Part shown: positions 1 through 12,325 of the stretch, in pieces
Position numbering within the stretch: the first letter of the stretch is position 1
Layout of the letters: every line of letters begins with the position of its first letter
NCBI GenBank assembly: GCA_964035545.1
Contig: OZ037765.1
Coordinates: 23,562,004-23,626,003, forward strand
Source of the DNA: Bugula neritina
Taxonomy: Eukaryota; Bryozoa; Gymnolaemata; Cheilostomatida; Bugulidae
Length of the DNA stretch: 64,000 bases
Direction of reading: 5' to 3'
Translations under genes and position numbers: made by a program
The notes under the pieces: generated by a model
What the model was told of the DNA's origin: nothing
The model's database searches: none
Seen by the model: the letters and a program-made list of their open reading frames with translations, nothing else

Positions 1-491
1 GTGTACTGTACCACTGTGCATCTAATGTAAACTGTCAGTTTGAAAGTTCTGATGACAAATGAGATATCATAATGCTGGCCAGAAGCCTTATCATTTTGAA
101 AATTTATTCATTAGTTGCACACTGCCATAGTTTAATATGGGGTAAATATTCTTGGTGATTGTTGCCAGCTGTGGGTTTGCTTGAAGCTGTTTATTTGGAC
201 ATGTTGAATGATAATTTATAACCACCACAATCTGTTAGCATGGCTTGCATGATTTTTTCAGTAATATCACTTTGAGTTATATTGATATTTTGTAAAAAGC
301 ATATTCTTGTAAATAATAGAGAATTATTCTAGGCACGGCCAATTGTTGTAAGTGTTGAATTATGTCTAGTCAAAAATAACCTAAAACAACATATCCGTTA
401 TATTAGTATGTTAACTTACTAGCTAATAACTTGATAAAATATTAAGTTTTATTGCAATTGATTATAACTAGCTGTAAACACATTTTTTTAG

Positions 492-656
492 CTTTTTCAC
501 TGATGGAATGAAAACTATTCAACACTTCCAGACTTATGTTAACGGCATGATTCCAAGGCTAAAGGCGCTCAAGGCCACGCAAGATACGGAGAGGAAACAG
601 CTTGTAGAGTTAAAGGAGTCTTTGAAGAGTTCTCTAGCCACTTACAAAGAGGTAGA
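492..656 (+). CDS. ASAP exon: last BAR helix
   Basis: The acceptor is a T-run followed by AG at 490-491. The peptide begins [16 protein letters not shown] and continues with a charged helix ([15 protein letters not shown]). This resembles the end of the ASAP BAR region, where the family has FHDGLK and a KQLxxLKxxLKSSL segment. The exon could stop at 651 (GAG, donor GTAGAG) or at 656. Only 656 gives a phase compatible with the PH exon that follows, unless a small exon in 657-1291 was missed. Confidence 0.8.
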
Positions 657-3600
657 GTGATAGACCTTACAGTGCTCGATTTTTATGCAGCCAACATATT
701 TAGTCACTTTATGAAAGGTTTTATCATTTCTAGTTACTTACAATTTTGATGTCTATTTATTTGTAAGGTACATTATTTTCATCTTCTATTTATTATCTTT
801 GCCCTGCTCCCCATGTATACAGATACAGTGACATAAAACCTAGTGAAACATAGTTCTTATTGGCTATTTGTAATGGTTTAACACTTTTTTTTAAAGTAGC
901 TTTTTAAAAAAAAATAATTTACCTCCAAGAGTGGTTGGTTTGCTCTAACAAACTCCATTAAAGAAAAAAAGCCTGGAGTTCTGTCTTAATATTAAATATA
1001 GTTGCAAGATTTTCTTCAGAAACCAGTTTACCAAAATGGAATATTTAAAGGCTTAATATTGTTGCTGCAAGAAAAAGAATATCTCATTATCTTCATAACA
1101 TAACCTAATAAGAAAAATTGAAAATGTCCTCTTTGCATATATTTTGCTTATTTTATAACTTCAAGAGTAGCTTTAAGCTCTGTTTTAATTTTATAAACAT
1201 TTTCTTATAGTAGGCATGTTACTCATTTAAGCTCACTAGTTTATAGTTTTTAAATAAAATAAAATGACTCATTTATCAAGGATAATCAAAGCATGCTGAG
1301 TAAAGTTGCTCCAATGCTGCCATTAATTCAATCCAAAGAAGTGGGATCAGAGTTTGTTGGCTATTTGCTCAAGAAAAGTGAAGGAAAAATCAGGAAGTTT
1401 TGGCAGAGGCGAAAATGTTCCATAAAAGATGGTGTGATGTATATTAGTCACTCAGATGTGAGTTTTAACTATTTTACATTCTTAATGTTTTTTTTTAAAT
1501 GATATGCTGTGAAAATCAGCATCTTTACTTGTTTAGCCATAAAAGTCCACTCCTATATTTCTGTATCATCATTACAGTGAAAAAGTGTTTCCTATATTGT
1601 GCACCTCATATACTAGAATTGTACTTTTTTTCTTCTTGGATATTATTTATAATGCGTAGACGAATTAAGTGAATTATTTGTTTGGTGTTGCAGGAAACAA
1701 AACCACCAGTCAGACTGAACCTGCTCACCTGCCAGGCAAAGGTTTGTATACTTCTGTCAAACTGTATGCAATAATAATTTAATGCTATTTGTAAATTAAT
1801 TCTTTTTTAAATTTATTGTTTGTAACTTATAGTTTAAGTTTTACATAAATAGTATATTATATAATGGTGTGCTTGTGAATTTGGGATTGGTTTGTTCCAT
1901 TGTATAATATTAGGTTAATATATATGCAGGTAATAACAGAAGACCCTGGCAAAAAATGTTTTGACCTACTCTCAAGCTCAAGTAAGTTTATAAAACATTT
2001 TGTAGATGCTGCTGATTTTATTTTTATGTTATAAATAGCAATATAATATTTTTATCATTCTGTTGAAAATTATTAGGTTTACATGTTTAGCCTTTGATAT
2101 TTATATTTGCTTTTTTGTTTTAGATAATAGAACATATCATTTCCAAGCAGATGATGAAAAAGACATGATCAAGTGAGATTTGGGGCTATCATCAATGACT
2201 TATATAATATATTCTACGGTCATAACTATTCTAAGAAATCTAATTTCTGGGATTTTTTCAGCATTAGTTTGTTGTCTAATAATTTGTATGCTTTCGAAAA
2301 AAAATTTTAATGTAAAGCATGACAGTGGGAAGGGGGCGAATTTCCAAACTCATTCTTTGATGTTGATATGGTATATAGCTGGTTTACATGCTGTAATAAT
2401 GGTGTATATATTATTTTCTTTACTCACTCTAGTTACCTGTTTGGCACATACACATTGAGTACGTTCTTTTATCAAATTTCTAATATGATTCTAATAACTG
2501 CAGATGGATTTCCGTGTTAAATAATGCAAAAGAAGAACAGCTTCTACTTGCATTTAAAGACAACAAAGGCTCGCAAGGCAATGAGAATTTGCGTGAGCTG
2601 CAAAAACAGCTCATTTCAGAAATTAGAAAACTCCCTGGCAACAACTTTTGCTGTGACTGTGGTGCTATTGGTAAATATTTTAATCAGTTAATTTTCTAAT
2701 TGTCATTTAATTTGAGCAATTTTTAAAAATTTTGTTTTGCAGATAATATCTTTGTATATAGTTAAAAACATGCATGTATTGCAGAGTTTCTTTAAATTAA
2801 ATGGGAACTCGAACTAGGCTTGTAAATGTATTATTAGTTATTTTATAAATAGTTATACAAATATAAACTCTAACTATAACAAATAACAAATTGTGATTGA
2901 GACTGGCGCTAGTTTAAATGCATAACAATTAGCCCTGCTTAGTAAAGCTCTGGTGTTTTTTTCATTATTGCTGCACACTAAGGAGTTATCTTCTTAATAT
3001 CTTTTGTAATTGTGCAGACGAAAGTTGTTCCTTTTTATAGTTGCTTATGGTTTTACATGAAAATATGCAATTTTATATTAAATCTTATGTTTCCATAGAG
3101 AAGAAGCAAAATCTTTCAGCGGGTAGTTAGTTCCAAAATGATGCATTATTGACAAAAGTGTATTTTTAGAAAAATGAGAAAAATGTTATGAAATTTTGGT
3201 AACTAAAACACTTGGGTTTTTTAATGTTTTGTAGAACCTGAATGGTTATCTGTAAACTTTGGAGCCATTATCTGCCTAGAATGTTGCGGAGTGCACCGCG
3301 AGTTGGGTGTTCATATATCACGAACTCAGTCTTTGGTTATTGACGAACTTGGCACTTCACAGCTGCTGGTTAGTCAACATTATTCTACTTTGCAGACTTG
3401 GTGTACAGAATTGTCTTCTTATCATAAAATTACTTTCGTTGGGTCTCCGAAGATGCGTTTATGCCTTCGTGATGTTTAGTGAAAAATCAATTTGACAGAG
3501 TTGAAAGTTTCACCAGTTTGCCTTACCACATCAATATGATTTCAAGGAGTTTCAATAAACTATAAAGTGGTAAGTTGCGTTTATACCTCTGCTGAAAAAA

Positions 3601-6600
3601 GTACCGAGTTTAAGTTAATAATGCTTGTCCGGGAACCCCTTTATAGTCAAACTGAAACTCGTTGAAATCATATTGATGCGGTTGCTCACTTTCTGAAATT
3701 GAAATTTGACTCGCATAATAGCTATTTGATGTCCTTTGTAAATGTCGTGAATTAGTGAAGCGGACAGCATAAAAGCGATAATTGAGAAGGCGTAGGCTAT
3801 ATAATTATAAACGTATAAGTACGTTGTCTAATCGCCAAAGTAAAAACTAAATAACAATGTTTACAAGGAGTTATTACTCCTATTCTAAAATTGGCCGATT
3901 AAGTTATCACAGTACAAAAATTTTTACGAGTGGCTTTTACAATGCAATGCAACTCGGTGAAATTTCAACCCGGCCAAATTGAAATTCTGACCGAAAATCG
4001 TGAAGGTATAAAGGCAACTTTACTCGGACGAGTGGAATTAACTGAATCTCAGCATTTTTTTTAACAAAGGTATAATTGCACCTTTAGATATCAGTTGTCA
4101 TCCTTTGCTAGTTTTATATTCAACTGATGTTGTGTTGGTAGATTGCTAGCGTGATGTCTAATCAGGAGTTCAATGAAGTAATGGAGGCTACACTGACTTC
4201 TGAGGCTAAAGTTATGCTAATAAAACCCGACAGTCCAAGGTGAGAAAAAGTTAGATATAGAGGAACAATGGTACATTTATCTACTGTATAGTAAATGCCA
4301 GCAGTATTCTACTTGGACATAGTGGTAAACTTGAACATTTGTGTGCAACAACCAGTCCATCCATAGTAGTTACAAGCAATATATGATATTAAATTATATT
4401 TCTTATAATAAGGATATTATTATTGTAATAATAATACTATCATTATTCCACACATATTATATAGCATTATTCACATTATGAATGGAGAGCATGCTATCCA
4501 TTAGAAAGTTGTATTGAAGTAGTTCTGTATCCAAGTACTTTTTTATAAATATTTAATTTACTTTTAATTTGGTATAATTTATCTCAATGTTGGGTATTCT
4601 TTTACTCATTAGAGAGCAGAGAAACTCATATATACGTACCAAGTACGAGTCTAAGCGTTATGCTATCAAAACATGTGCTGATAAAGAGGAGCTGCAACAA
4701 GAGCTCTACCAAGCTGTCAACACTTGCGATATTTACGCTCTTCTGCAAGTTTATGCTGAGCAGGTTGACTTGCTGACATCACTTCCTACCGAGGTACCGT
4801 GCACTATTCCGGAATAATCTAACATATAATGCTCAGAGTAAGCTCTGTGTAGTTAATATGTATGTAAATGTAGTATTTCACTTCTCAATGATTTTTGCTT
4901 CACTTGGACCATGCTTTAGTTTCTTTTGTATAGTGAAAAAATTTAGTTCTGCATCATGCAATGAATATATTTTATTGGTCCTTTGCGACATGCACAAACT
5001 AATATGTTCCTTGCATTGCTCAGCACAAAGTATCACTGATGACTAAATATATTATAATCCCTAGTCTATAACCAGTTTTTTGTCTGGTCATATAAAAAAT
5101 TGTTGTGTGTTTTTCTACCAGAACACACTGACCCCAACTACCAACAAGAAGTCAGCTATCTATGTAAGTTAGTTCTAGGAGTACTACTGTATCAGTACAC
5201 ATGTACTGTATCAGTATACATGTACTGTATCTGTACACGTGTACTGTATCTGTACACATGTACTGTATCAGTACACATGTACTGTACTAATCTTGTCTGG
5301 TTCTCCTCTATACTACTCTTACTTATTCTGTGGTTGTCTATCTGCCTTGGTGTCAACTCTTGTTATATACTCTCATAACCACACGTTACCAACCTGCACC
5401 GCATTATTATATGATTTGCACTTGCTTGCACGATGGCTACTGGTAATAACAGTAAATAATCTACACATTAGAATTTTCTTTTAACACTGTTTGGGGATTC
5501 AAATTTTTTAAGGTTTAATTGGAATGGATAATTTATTATTGTGGTATATATTGGTGAACAGTATTGATATGGCTTTGTATTACTTGATAATCCAATGCTT
5601 GTCCTGTGTAACTAATCATGATCATGTTGTATTACTCAGCTTCTATATATTCATATACCATATTAGGTAATGGCTGTGTAGAATTGTAAGGACTGTCGGA
5701 TTTCTTTTAATATTATAGTTGCAGAGACAACTCACTGAACTAGTTGCTGCAGACTTGTCGCTTTACAACTCTCTTTAGTTGTTGATGCTTAGTTAAGGAA
5801 ACCATGCTTAGTTACGGAGACACATTACTTTTAATTGAAATTTATTTGTATTTAAATTAATACGGTAAAGCTTTGCAAAGTTTAGGATGCATGCCTAACA
5901 ATAAAAATTATTCTATTACTTTATCTTTATCATAATTGGCTAAAAACTTCATCTAAGAGATTTTCTCTTGTTTGAAATGAGTTGCACTACCTCGCACATT
6001 GCGCTTATGAAATTTTGCTTTTGCACAGTTTGTTTGAATGTCTAGATTACACAACTGATACACCTTATTCTACAAACACTGCATGTATTACTAAATGCAA
6101 ATGAAAATGTTATTTGATATGGGTTTGCTGCATTAATATTTATAGACTCTCATCTATTGAGAGTGATTTTTTGTTTTTTTTTGTATTGAAAACTTGTTAT
6201 ATATATCTCAGCTTAATGCATATAAGTTTAAATGTATCTTGTATAACTATTGCTTGTTAATTACAGGAGACTGGTGAGACCGCTTTACATAAAGCTGTTA
6301 TGCAGGAGAATGGCACCTCTCTTTATATTATTGACTTCTTAGTTCAAAATTCTGACTGGTTAGTACTAATCCATGTGTATTCAGTATTTGCATGTATATT
6401 TATAGTTTGGCTGTGCATGTATACAGATCAATGAAGGTCTGAAATTATCTATCAAAATTATTTAGCCTAGTCACTGATCTCTCCATCAACCTACAAGTAT
6501 CCTTATTTATAACAGTAAGCGTTTGGATGTCAAGGATGCCCTTGGCAACACAGCTCTTCATGTGGCGGCTGAGTATAATCAAGGGGAGGCAATGAAGTTG

Positions 6601-9600
6601 ATATTGAGAGCCAATACTAACTTAGCCCATATGAAAAACAATAATGGGAAAACTCCATTAGACATTGCAACTGAAAATAAGTATCACCTGTGCATGGACC
6701 TGGTAGGTTTCCGGCTATTTATCGTTAGCTAACTTTTGCGAAAAGCTGAATTCAATCTAAACTACGTATTTCTTGATGAATTATTGTGCAATATATTTGT
6801 ATATTTTGTAATTAATAAATGCAAGAACTATTGAAGCCATGAAAGAAATGACTGATATATGTGTTTTTATGTTGCCATACATCTTGGATATATAAACACA
6901 TTAAAGTGCTCTGTTGCCATCATCACCATGATAATTTATTGTAAACATTTTTAGTTACAACACGCCCTGGATGGCAAAACTAGTCTGTTTGAAAATGTGA
7001 ACATCGACTGGCTTTTAATTCAAGATGATTATGTTGACTTTAGTGACGATGACTTGGAGAACGTAAGTTTGTACAGTCGAATATAATGTTTATGTTGTCA
7101 GATCTGCATGGTTACCTGTTCAAACTGTGTGAGCAATTCATCATTATTATCACTTTATTCCATGTCATGGGCTGGCATCTTTATATGTCTCGTGAAAATG
7201 ACTAGCTTTGCCATTCACAAATCAAAAATCTATTGAAGAAGTATATTATGAAGCAACAAAATATGGTAATCCTATATGTCAAAATATTTACATTTTCTAT
7301 AAACTTTTGATTGAAACTTTGCTTTGCATACTCCAAGGTATGCAAGGTATTACTGAGAATGTAAAAGTGTTCTTTCAAATGTAATGTACACCTCAAATAT
7401 ATTTGGCTTGAAACACGTGAATACTGTATATAGTGTAAGCAAATAACACTAATAGTAACTAAGTTGTTCAAGTTTCTGCAAGGGAATACATTGTGTTTAA
7501 ACTTGACAGAATAGAATGTCCAGTTTTTCCAATCCATACAAAGGCTTCTTTGCCATTTTCTCATTCTAAAATAGTATTATAAGTTTATTAAATAGAAAAT
7601 AACATAATTTAATAGATATTTTGTAATGAAAATATCAGGGTACCCTCATGTCCCTCGAACATATATTGACAATATGTTATAATGTTGCAACGGCATTGGT
7701 CTATCTAAATTCTAAACTGTAGATAGGTATTTTATAAAAAGAAAACAATTAATTGGCTACTGTTGTGCATTATTGCATATTTTATTAAATTATGAAAATG
7801 CAAAATTATCCAGCTATAGAATCACTTGTTTTTCATAAATTTTACTGCTTTTGTTTTTTATACCTATAACATAGTGAATTGTTCATATAATTACTTATAA
7901 TTTTTAATGACTTCTCTTTTTATGTAGACCAGAATAGTTTCATTTACCTTTTTTTTTACTGATTTTGTGTGTATTTGTGTGATCAGCTTATAACTTGTGT
8001 TTAGATTAGCATGTATTCAATTTGCAGCAAACCCCAGAAAAGCAGAGGTCTAGGCCTAGCAGTGTGGTGTCTGATATGATGGTAGATCGGAGGAAGACAA
8101 CTGACAGTGTTGAAACAGCAAGTGTTCTCTCAGTGAGTTCACATAGGTCAGACAGACGTAAAACCGGAGAATGTAATATTGACAGTATCGAGAAAAATGG
8201 TAAAGAAAAGAAAACAGCTGTGGATAGAATGAGGCGAAAAACTACGGACAATGTGATTGGACAACTCAGTTCTGCCCTCTCTGCTGCCCCTTCTTCCGCT
8301 AGTAAAGGTTTGCAAGATTTTTGATAGATTGGGATTTGTTGCTTGCTTTATGTATGCTGTGAGTTTGTATCAATGTTTTTATACATACATTGACAGCAGC
8401 ATGGCTTGTAAAGTCTTTACTAAGCTAATGAGTTTGATTGTTCTTGTCATCTAAAGTTTTCACCCACCACCTGTTCATGTAATATTATCACTTATTACTA
8501 ACACTCTATTGTGAAATGTGGAACTGTGAACAATAATAATTTTAACATCCCAATTATGCTGCTAGCTTTTTCATTTATTAAATGGAACATTGCTAATTAC
8601 AGCTGTTCAGCTTCGCTTGTCCAGGACTGGTGGTATGTATACAACACTTGGTAGTACTTAGAATACTTAAACTGCTTCTTATATCTAGTATAATTTATAA
8701 TCAACTGAAAGTTGTGTTATTTTCTTTTGAATTCATCAGCTTATTTTCTATTTCAAGTTTTCTAATTACTACCAAGGCTTTCCTTGTTAGAGCTGATCAA
8801 ACTATGTTTAGTTCCCATATTTTCATTTATATGTTAGCATGTTTGCCATTCTCCATATGCTTATACACACCAATGCAACTGTAGTGATGGTTTAGTGGTT
8901 ATCATCTCCTAAACTAGCCTTACCAAGTTATTCTGTAAAAGTTAAATGTTGTGTACTACTAAAATTATCAAAAAATTATGCATGAAGCATTAGAAAAATA
9001 TTGTTTTATTTATGCTATAGGTAATTATAACTATTTTTAGAACTGAATAAAGTGTTTAAATAATAAGCATTTAGTGAATGTGATTTTGGTAAATATTTTG
9101 CACAAATTCCTAAATTAATTTCTTCGCTCTTCACCAAGCACAGAACATTATTTAGTGATGTTAATGATGAATATATTTGAAAAAAAAGTTGTGAACTGAT
9201 ATTACATTTGTTTCAAACTGTTGTAAACATTTGGATTTGGATGTCGTGATACTGCAGTGTATTGTGCAGCATGAAGTGTTTCAATTTGCTTCAACTTATA
9301 CTCTTTCTTACCTATTTTAGGTTCAGCTAAAAGCAAACTTGCCTCTCACGGTTTATACGGTCATTCCAGAGCAGTCTCAGACCATGCTGTCACTGCTTTC
9401 ACTATTGACAATGATGTCAACATCTCGAGTCCTGTATTTAAACAGCCAACATTTCATTCTTTCACGTCCAGCAAAGCACCCAGCTCTAACAGCACACCTC
9501 TATCAACTACGGCTAAGTTTTCTAGTAACAATTCTGGAGTTACCCCATCACATAGCAGGAATGCTAGCACTTCCAGCACTGGTTTGGTGACATCTAGTAA

Positions 9601-12274
9601 TAGGCCCAACAGTGCATCTACTACTGGTAATAGCAGCACAAGTAGTAGAACAAATAATGGAGTGACAGTTAACAGAAGTACTAGTAATTTGTCAAATTCA
9701 ACCTCTGGGTTAGTAAACAGAATCACCAACAATATTGCTAAGGTTAGTGGTAGTGCAGTTATAAATAGAAGTGTTAGCAATGTCTCCAACTCCAGTGTTG
9801 GCGTACTCAGTAGGAGTGTCGAGAACTCACCAACTACCCCTACAGGGACGGTCAGTAGAAGTACTAGTGGTGTATCAAATACAGGAACAGTGAAAGGTTA
9901 TGCATCTATTAATAAACCCGCAAGTTCTACCTCTACTTCTGACACTCATTCCACTGCTGGCAAACCTAATCTATCACAGAGTAAAATGATCAATACAGAC
10001 AAAAGTGCAGTACCCACAACTCCTACAGTTAAACCTCTACTAGCGTATAAGATGGCTTCTTCGGGAAGTCTGGGAATCTCCCCGCCTCCTTTACCAGAGA
10101 AGAAAGTAAAACCTGCAGCTGGTGAGTTTGCTGTACGAATGCTTAGTAAATCTGATGGATAAACTAATTTTATAAATGACCTCATCACCATTTACTAGCC
10201 AACAAGATTTTGAAATCTATATATTAATTACTTTATCTGTTAGTAGATTATTGGTATTTTTCCCTTAGTAAAACGTGAAACAGGTGTAGTCAAAGTTGCA
10301 GTAGGCACCTGCTAAGGGGTCATCAGTATATTTTCTGTTCTCTTAATAATAATTCTAATAGTGATAAAAATACAAGGAGAGTACGTTTTGATTTGATACG
10401 ATATACACTGATTTGCTATATCATGAAATTATCTCCACATATCTTTACATTATACCCTGAAATAGTTCTTTTCACATTGCTGTGAGAGTATATAATTATT
10501 TAATGTCCAGTTTTTTTTAACTTACTTTTTTTTCAATTATTGTTGTATTCCTGTACTTCAAACTAATCAAATGCCTTACAAAATGCAATGTCCAGAAAAG
10601 GCTAACATGTTTGGTATATTTTTAGTTTGATTGCAAGATATTTTATTGACTAACATAATATTACAAAATTCAATAATTTAAATTGTAATTTGTAAATTAT
10701 TGCACAGGGCCAAAGAGTGTGAATAAAAGCTATATTTGATAGCTACACTAAACTACAACTGATACATTTCAAAAGGTTTCTAGTACTAATATGACAAGAG
10801 TTGCCCCAGTGTTTAGTGTATCAGCCTGGTGTGATGATCAGTTCTGTGTTGCAGGTTCCATAGGTACTGTGACTCCACCAAAAGAATTCTCTTTACCAAG
10901 TACAGCAGCTTATAAATTCGCTAAAGATAGCAAATCAGAGTAAGTTGATGGGGGTATTGTGGTACTGGATAAAGCTCTTAACTGGTAGTAGTATAGTATG
11001 TCTGAAACAAAAAATTATTATTAGCTGAAATTGATCAACTTTATTGAAAATAGCTTAGCTTTTAATAAAATTATCACCAACACAAAAACTAGATTTTTAT
11101 TATTCATATTATCAGCTTAAACACTTAGAATGGACATAAAGGGACTCAATCCCAGTTCTTAATCTAATTTGCTCTGCCTCAAGTTTTGTTGCTTCTATTT
11201 TTACTACATCTTTTAAGTTTATTAGTTTTTAATATATTATATACTGATACATCAAGTTTATACGAATCTAAAGCTAAGTTGTCAAGAAACTGTTATTTCA
11301 GTTATTACCAGTGTTGTATACTGATTGTTTATGAACTTCAGTTTTCGTCCTGCCTTATAAGCTACTTGCGTTAGTTTAATATTTTTAAAAATTATTATTG
11401 TTATTGTGTAGAGATACAGCATCCTTCAAACCATTTACAAACATTAGCAATAAACAAGTGGCTTCAAAACCTGAGCCTTCGCCTAGAAAAGCAATTGGTT
11501 CTACTTCAACTGTAGCAAAATCTCCTTCATCACCTGCCCCTACCTCAACTAAGCCTGCCATACGACCCAAGGTAAGTTATTTATTATAACTACCATTGAT
11601 GAAAGTGTGGGATTCTCTCATCTAACTGGGCAATTTGCTAAACCAGTTAATTTCTGATATTGTCTTGAGCATACTGCATGTCATGCCACCTAAAGCCATG
11701 TCTTATTCGTTGCAGCCTCTAGCACCTTCAGTCTCTCTTCCTATTCGGCGAAGATGTCGTGCCATATACGATTGTAAGGCTGATAACAATGATGAACTAT
11801 CGTTTTCTAAAGATGAAGTTATAGTAATACTTAAATCTCCTCCTGGGAGTAGCTGGTGGGTAAGTGTCCAAACCCTTCTTCTGCCATCCTGTGATTCAAA
11901 CTCAGTGATTGAGGATACATGGTTGACCGTCAGTCATGTAGTAGTCTTAATAGTTACATGACTGTAGATTAGAATATTAAGAATTTCATTTCAAGTGCTG
12001 GATCTATTGTGCATAGTATGCATAGGATTACATTATATTGCCTGCTATAGTCATAAATCCTAATCTATGTAGTTAAGTAAAGTTTAAATGTTTTAAAATT
12101 CTCTCTTAAGCGATGTGTTGGTCTTTACATTCTACAAACTGAAAGCAACGTATTTTTTATTATAGGCATGTTTATTTTTGTTTCATTGTTTCTTAGGAAG
12201 GAGAAATCGATGGTAATCCTTCCAGAAAAGGATTATTTCCAATAACACATATCGCCATAGTAAATGATGTATAG
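492..12274 (+). CDS. ASAP1: ASAP-family ArfGAP (BAR-PH-ArfGAP-ANK-SH3), 5' partial
   Basis: This protein stimulates GTP hydrolysis on Arf GTPases at membranes, podosomes or focal adhesions. Visible order: end of BAR helix, PH domain, ArfGAP zinc finger, ankyrin repeats, acidic patch (DFSDDDLEN), long Ser/Thr/Asn-rich linker, short PPPLPEKK proline motif, C-terminal SH3 and stop. Exons: 492-656, 1292-1457, 1694-1741, 1930-1981, 2124-2172, 2504-2670, 3235-3368, 4142-4239, 4613-4793, 6267-6358, 6516-6702, 6955-7062, 8028-8307, 8603-8632, 9321-10121, 10855-10939, 11412-11571, 11716-11859, 12197-12274. All phases agree if the first exon ends at 656 (donor GTGATA) rather than at the stronger-looking donor after 651. 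About 1008 codons are visible, and the N-terminal BAR part lies before the window. Domain order and the C-terminal SH3 identify the ASAP family. I cannot assign ASAP1 versus ASAP2, and an invertebrate usually has one copy, so the symbol is nominal. Confidence 0.94.
1292..2565 (+). CDS. ASAP exons encoding the PH domain
   Basis: Five pieces (1292-1457, 1694-1741, 1930-1981, 2124-2172 and the start of 2504-2670) give a pleckstrin homology domain. Landmarks are [20 protein letters not shown] (first strands with the basic phosphoinositide-binding loop), [27 protein letters not shown] and WISVLNNA, the last carrying the invariant tryptophan of the C-terminal helix. In ASAP proteins this domain binds PI(4,5)P2 and activates the neighbouring ArfGAP domain. 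Phases run 0, 0, 1, 2, then into the next exon without a break. Confidence 0.92.
2566..4793 (+). CDS. ASAP exons encoding the ArfGAP zinc-finger domain
   Basis: The rest of 2504-2670 plus 3235-3368, 4142-4239 and 4613-4793. The zinc ligands are the CxxC in CCDCG and the CxxC in CLEC, separated by [14 protein letters not shown]. The catalytic arginine sits in the [11 protein letters not shown] segment. The C-terminal part of the domain ([11 protein letters not shown]) and the linking helix with [12 protein letters not shown] follow. All residues expected for GAP activity are present. A fold-back repeat occupies the intron between 3368 and 4142. Confidence 0.93.
3440..4040. mobile_element. fold-back (MITE-like) element in ASAP intron
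   Basis: Two nested inverted repeats are visible. The outer arms, about 3440-3525 and 3960-4035, share a diverged core (GCGTTTATGCCTTCGTGA on one side and TCGTGAAGGTATAAAGGCA on the other, plus AGTTGAAAGTTTCACC against GGTGAAATTTCAAC). The inner arms, about 3528-3566 and 3640-3684, share CATCAATATGATTTCAA on one strand and TTGAAATCATATTGATG on the other. A further GCGTTTATACCT copy lies at about 3576. There is no coding potential, so a non-autonomous DNA transposon is the likeliest reading. Exact ends and target-site duplication were not resolved. Confidence 0.65.
5122..5163 (+). CDS. possible 14-codon cassette exon of ASAP
   Basis: A pyrimidine-rich acceptor (TTTTTCTACCAG) precedes 42 bases followed by a consensus donor GTAAGT. 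The piece is phase 0 at both ends and would insert [14 protein letters not shown] between the helix after the ArfGAP domain and the first ankyrin repeat without disturbing the frame. I know of no counterpart in the family, so it may be an optional exon or a chance pairing of splice-like sites. Confidence 0.3.
5185..5279 (+). repeat. 19-bp minisatellite, 5 copies
   Basis: The unit TACTGTATCAGTACACATG is repeated five times with one or two substitutions per copy, followed by a partial copy. It lies in an ASAP intron, about 20 bases after the donor of the putative cassette exon. The short Tyr/Cys/Thr-rich open frames across it only reflect the repeat. Confidence 0.9.
6267..7062 (+). CDS. ASAP exons encoding ankyrin repeats and acidic tail
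   Basis: Exons 6267-6358, 6516-6702 and 6955-7062. The repeat signatures [21 protein letters not shown] and [12 protein letters not shown] are typical ankyrin TALHxA motifs. The block ends in an acidic DFSDDDLEN, which matches the acidic segment after the ankyrin repeats in vertebrate ASAPs. Confidence 0.9.
9321..10121 (+). CDS. ASAP large linker exon, Ser/Thr/Asn-rich
   Basis: This 801-base exon has its acceptor at CCTATTTTAG and its donor at GCAGCTG|GTGAGT. It encodes a low-complexity, presumably disordered linker with degenerate repeats around [18 protein letters not shown] and SRSTSGVSN, and ends in [13 protein letters not shown], a plausible SH3-binding proline motif. In vertebrate ASAPs this position carries a proline-rich region. 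Here it is mostly serine, threonine and asparagine. Confidence 0.88.
11716..12274 (+). CDS. ASAP C-terminal SH3 domain and stop
   Basis: Exons 11716-11859 and 12197-12274. SH3 landmarks: [15 protein letters not shown] (ALYDY-like strand and RT loop), SSWWEGEIDG (tandem tryptophans across the splice junction), [10 protein letters not shown] (the usual GLFPxxYV position, here with His). The stop codon TAG is 12272-12274. Confidence 0.95.
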
Positions 12275-12319
12275 CATCTGTGTTTAAATTATATGCAGTA
12301 TCATTCATATCATTCAATC

Positions 12320-12325
12320 AATAAA
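12320..12325 (+). terminator. poly(A) signal of ASAP
   Basis: AATAAA lies 46 bases after the ASAP stop codon and a T-rich stretch follows. The 3' UTR is therefore short. Confidence 0.65.

Noticed and set aside
5100-5484. Two overlapping + strand open frames rich in Tyr, Cys and Thr
   Set aside because: They are translations of the 19-bp minisatellite and flanking intron of ASAP.
7202-7564. 120-codon - strand open frame inside an ASAP intron
   Set aside because: No motif, no splice context and composition typical of AT-rich intron.
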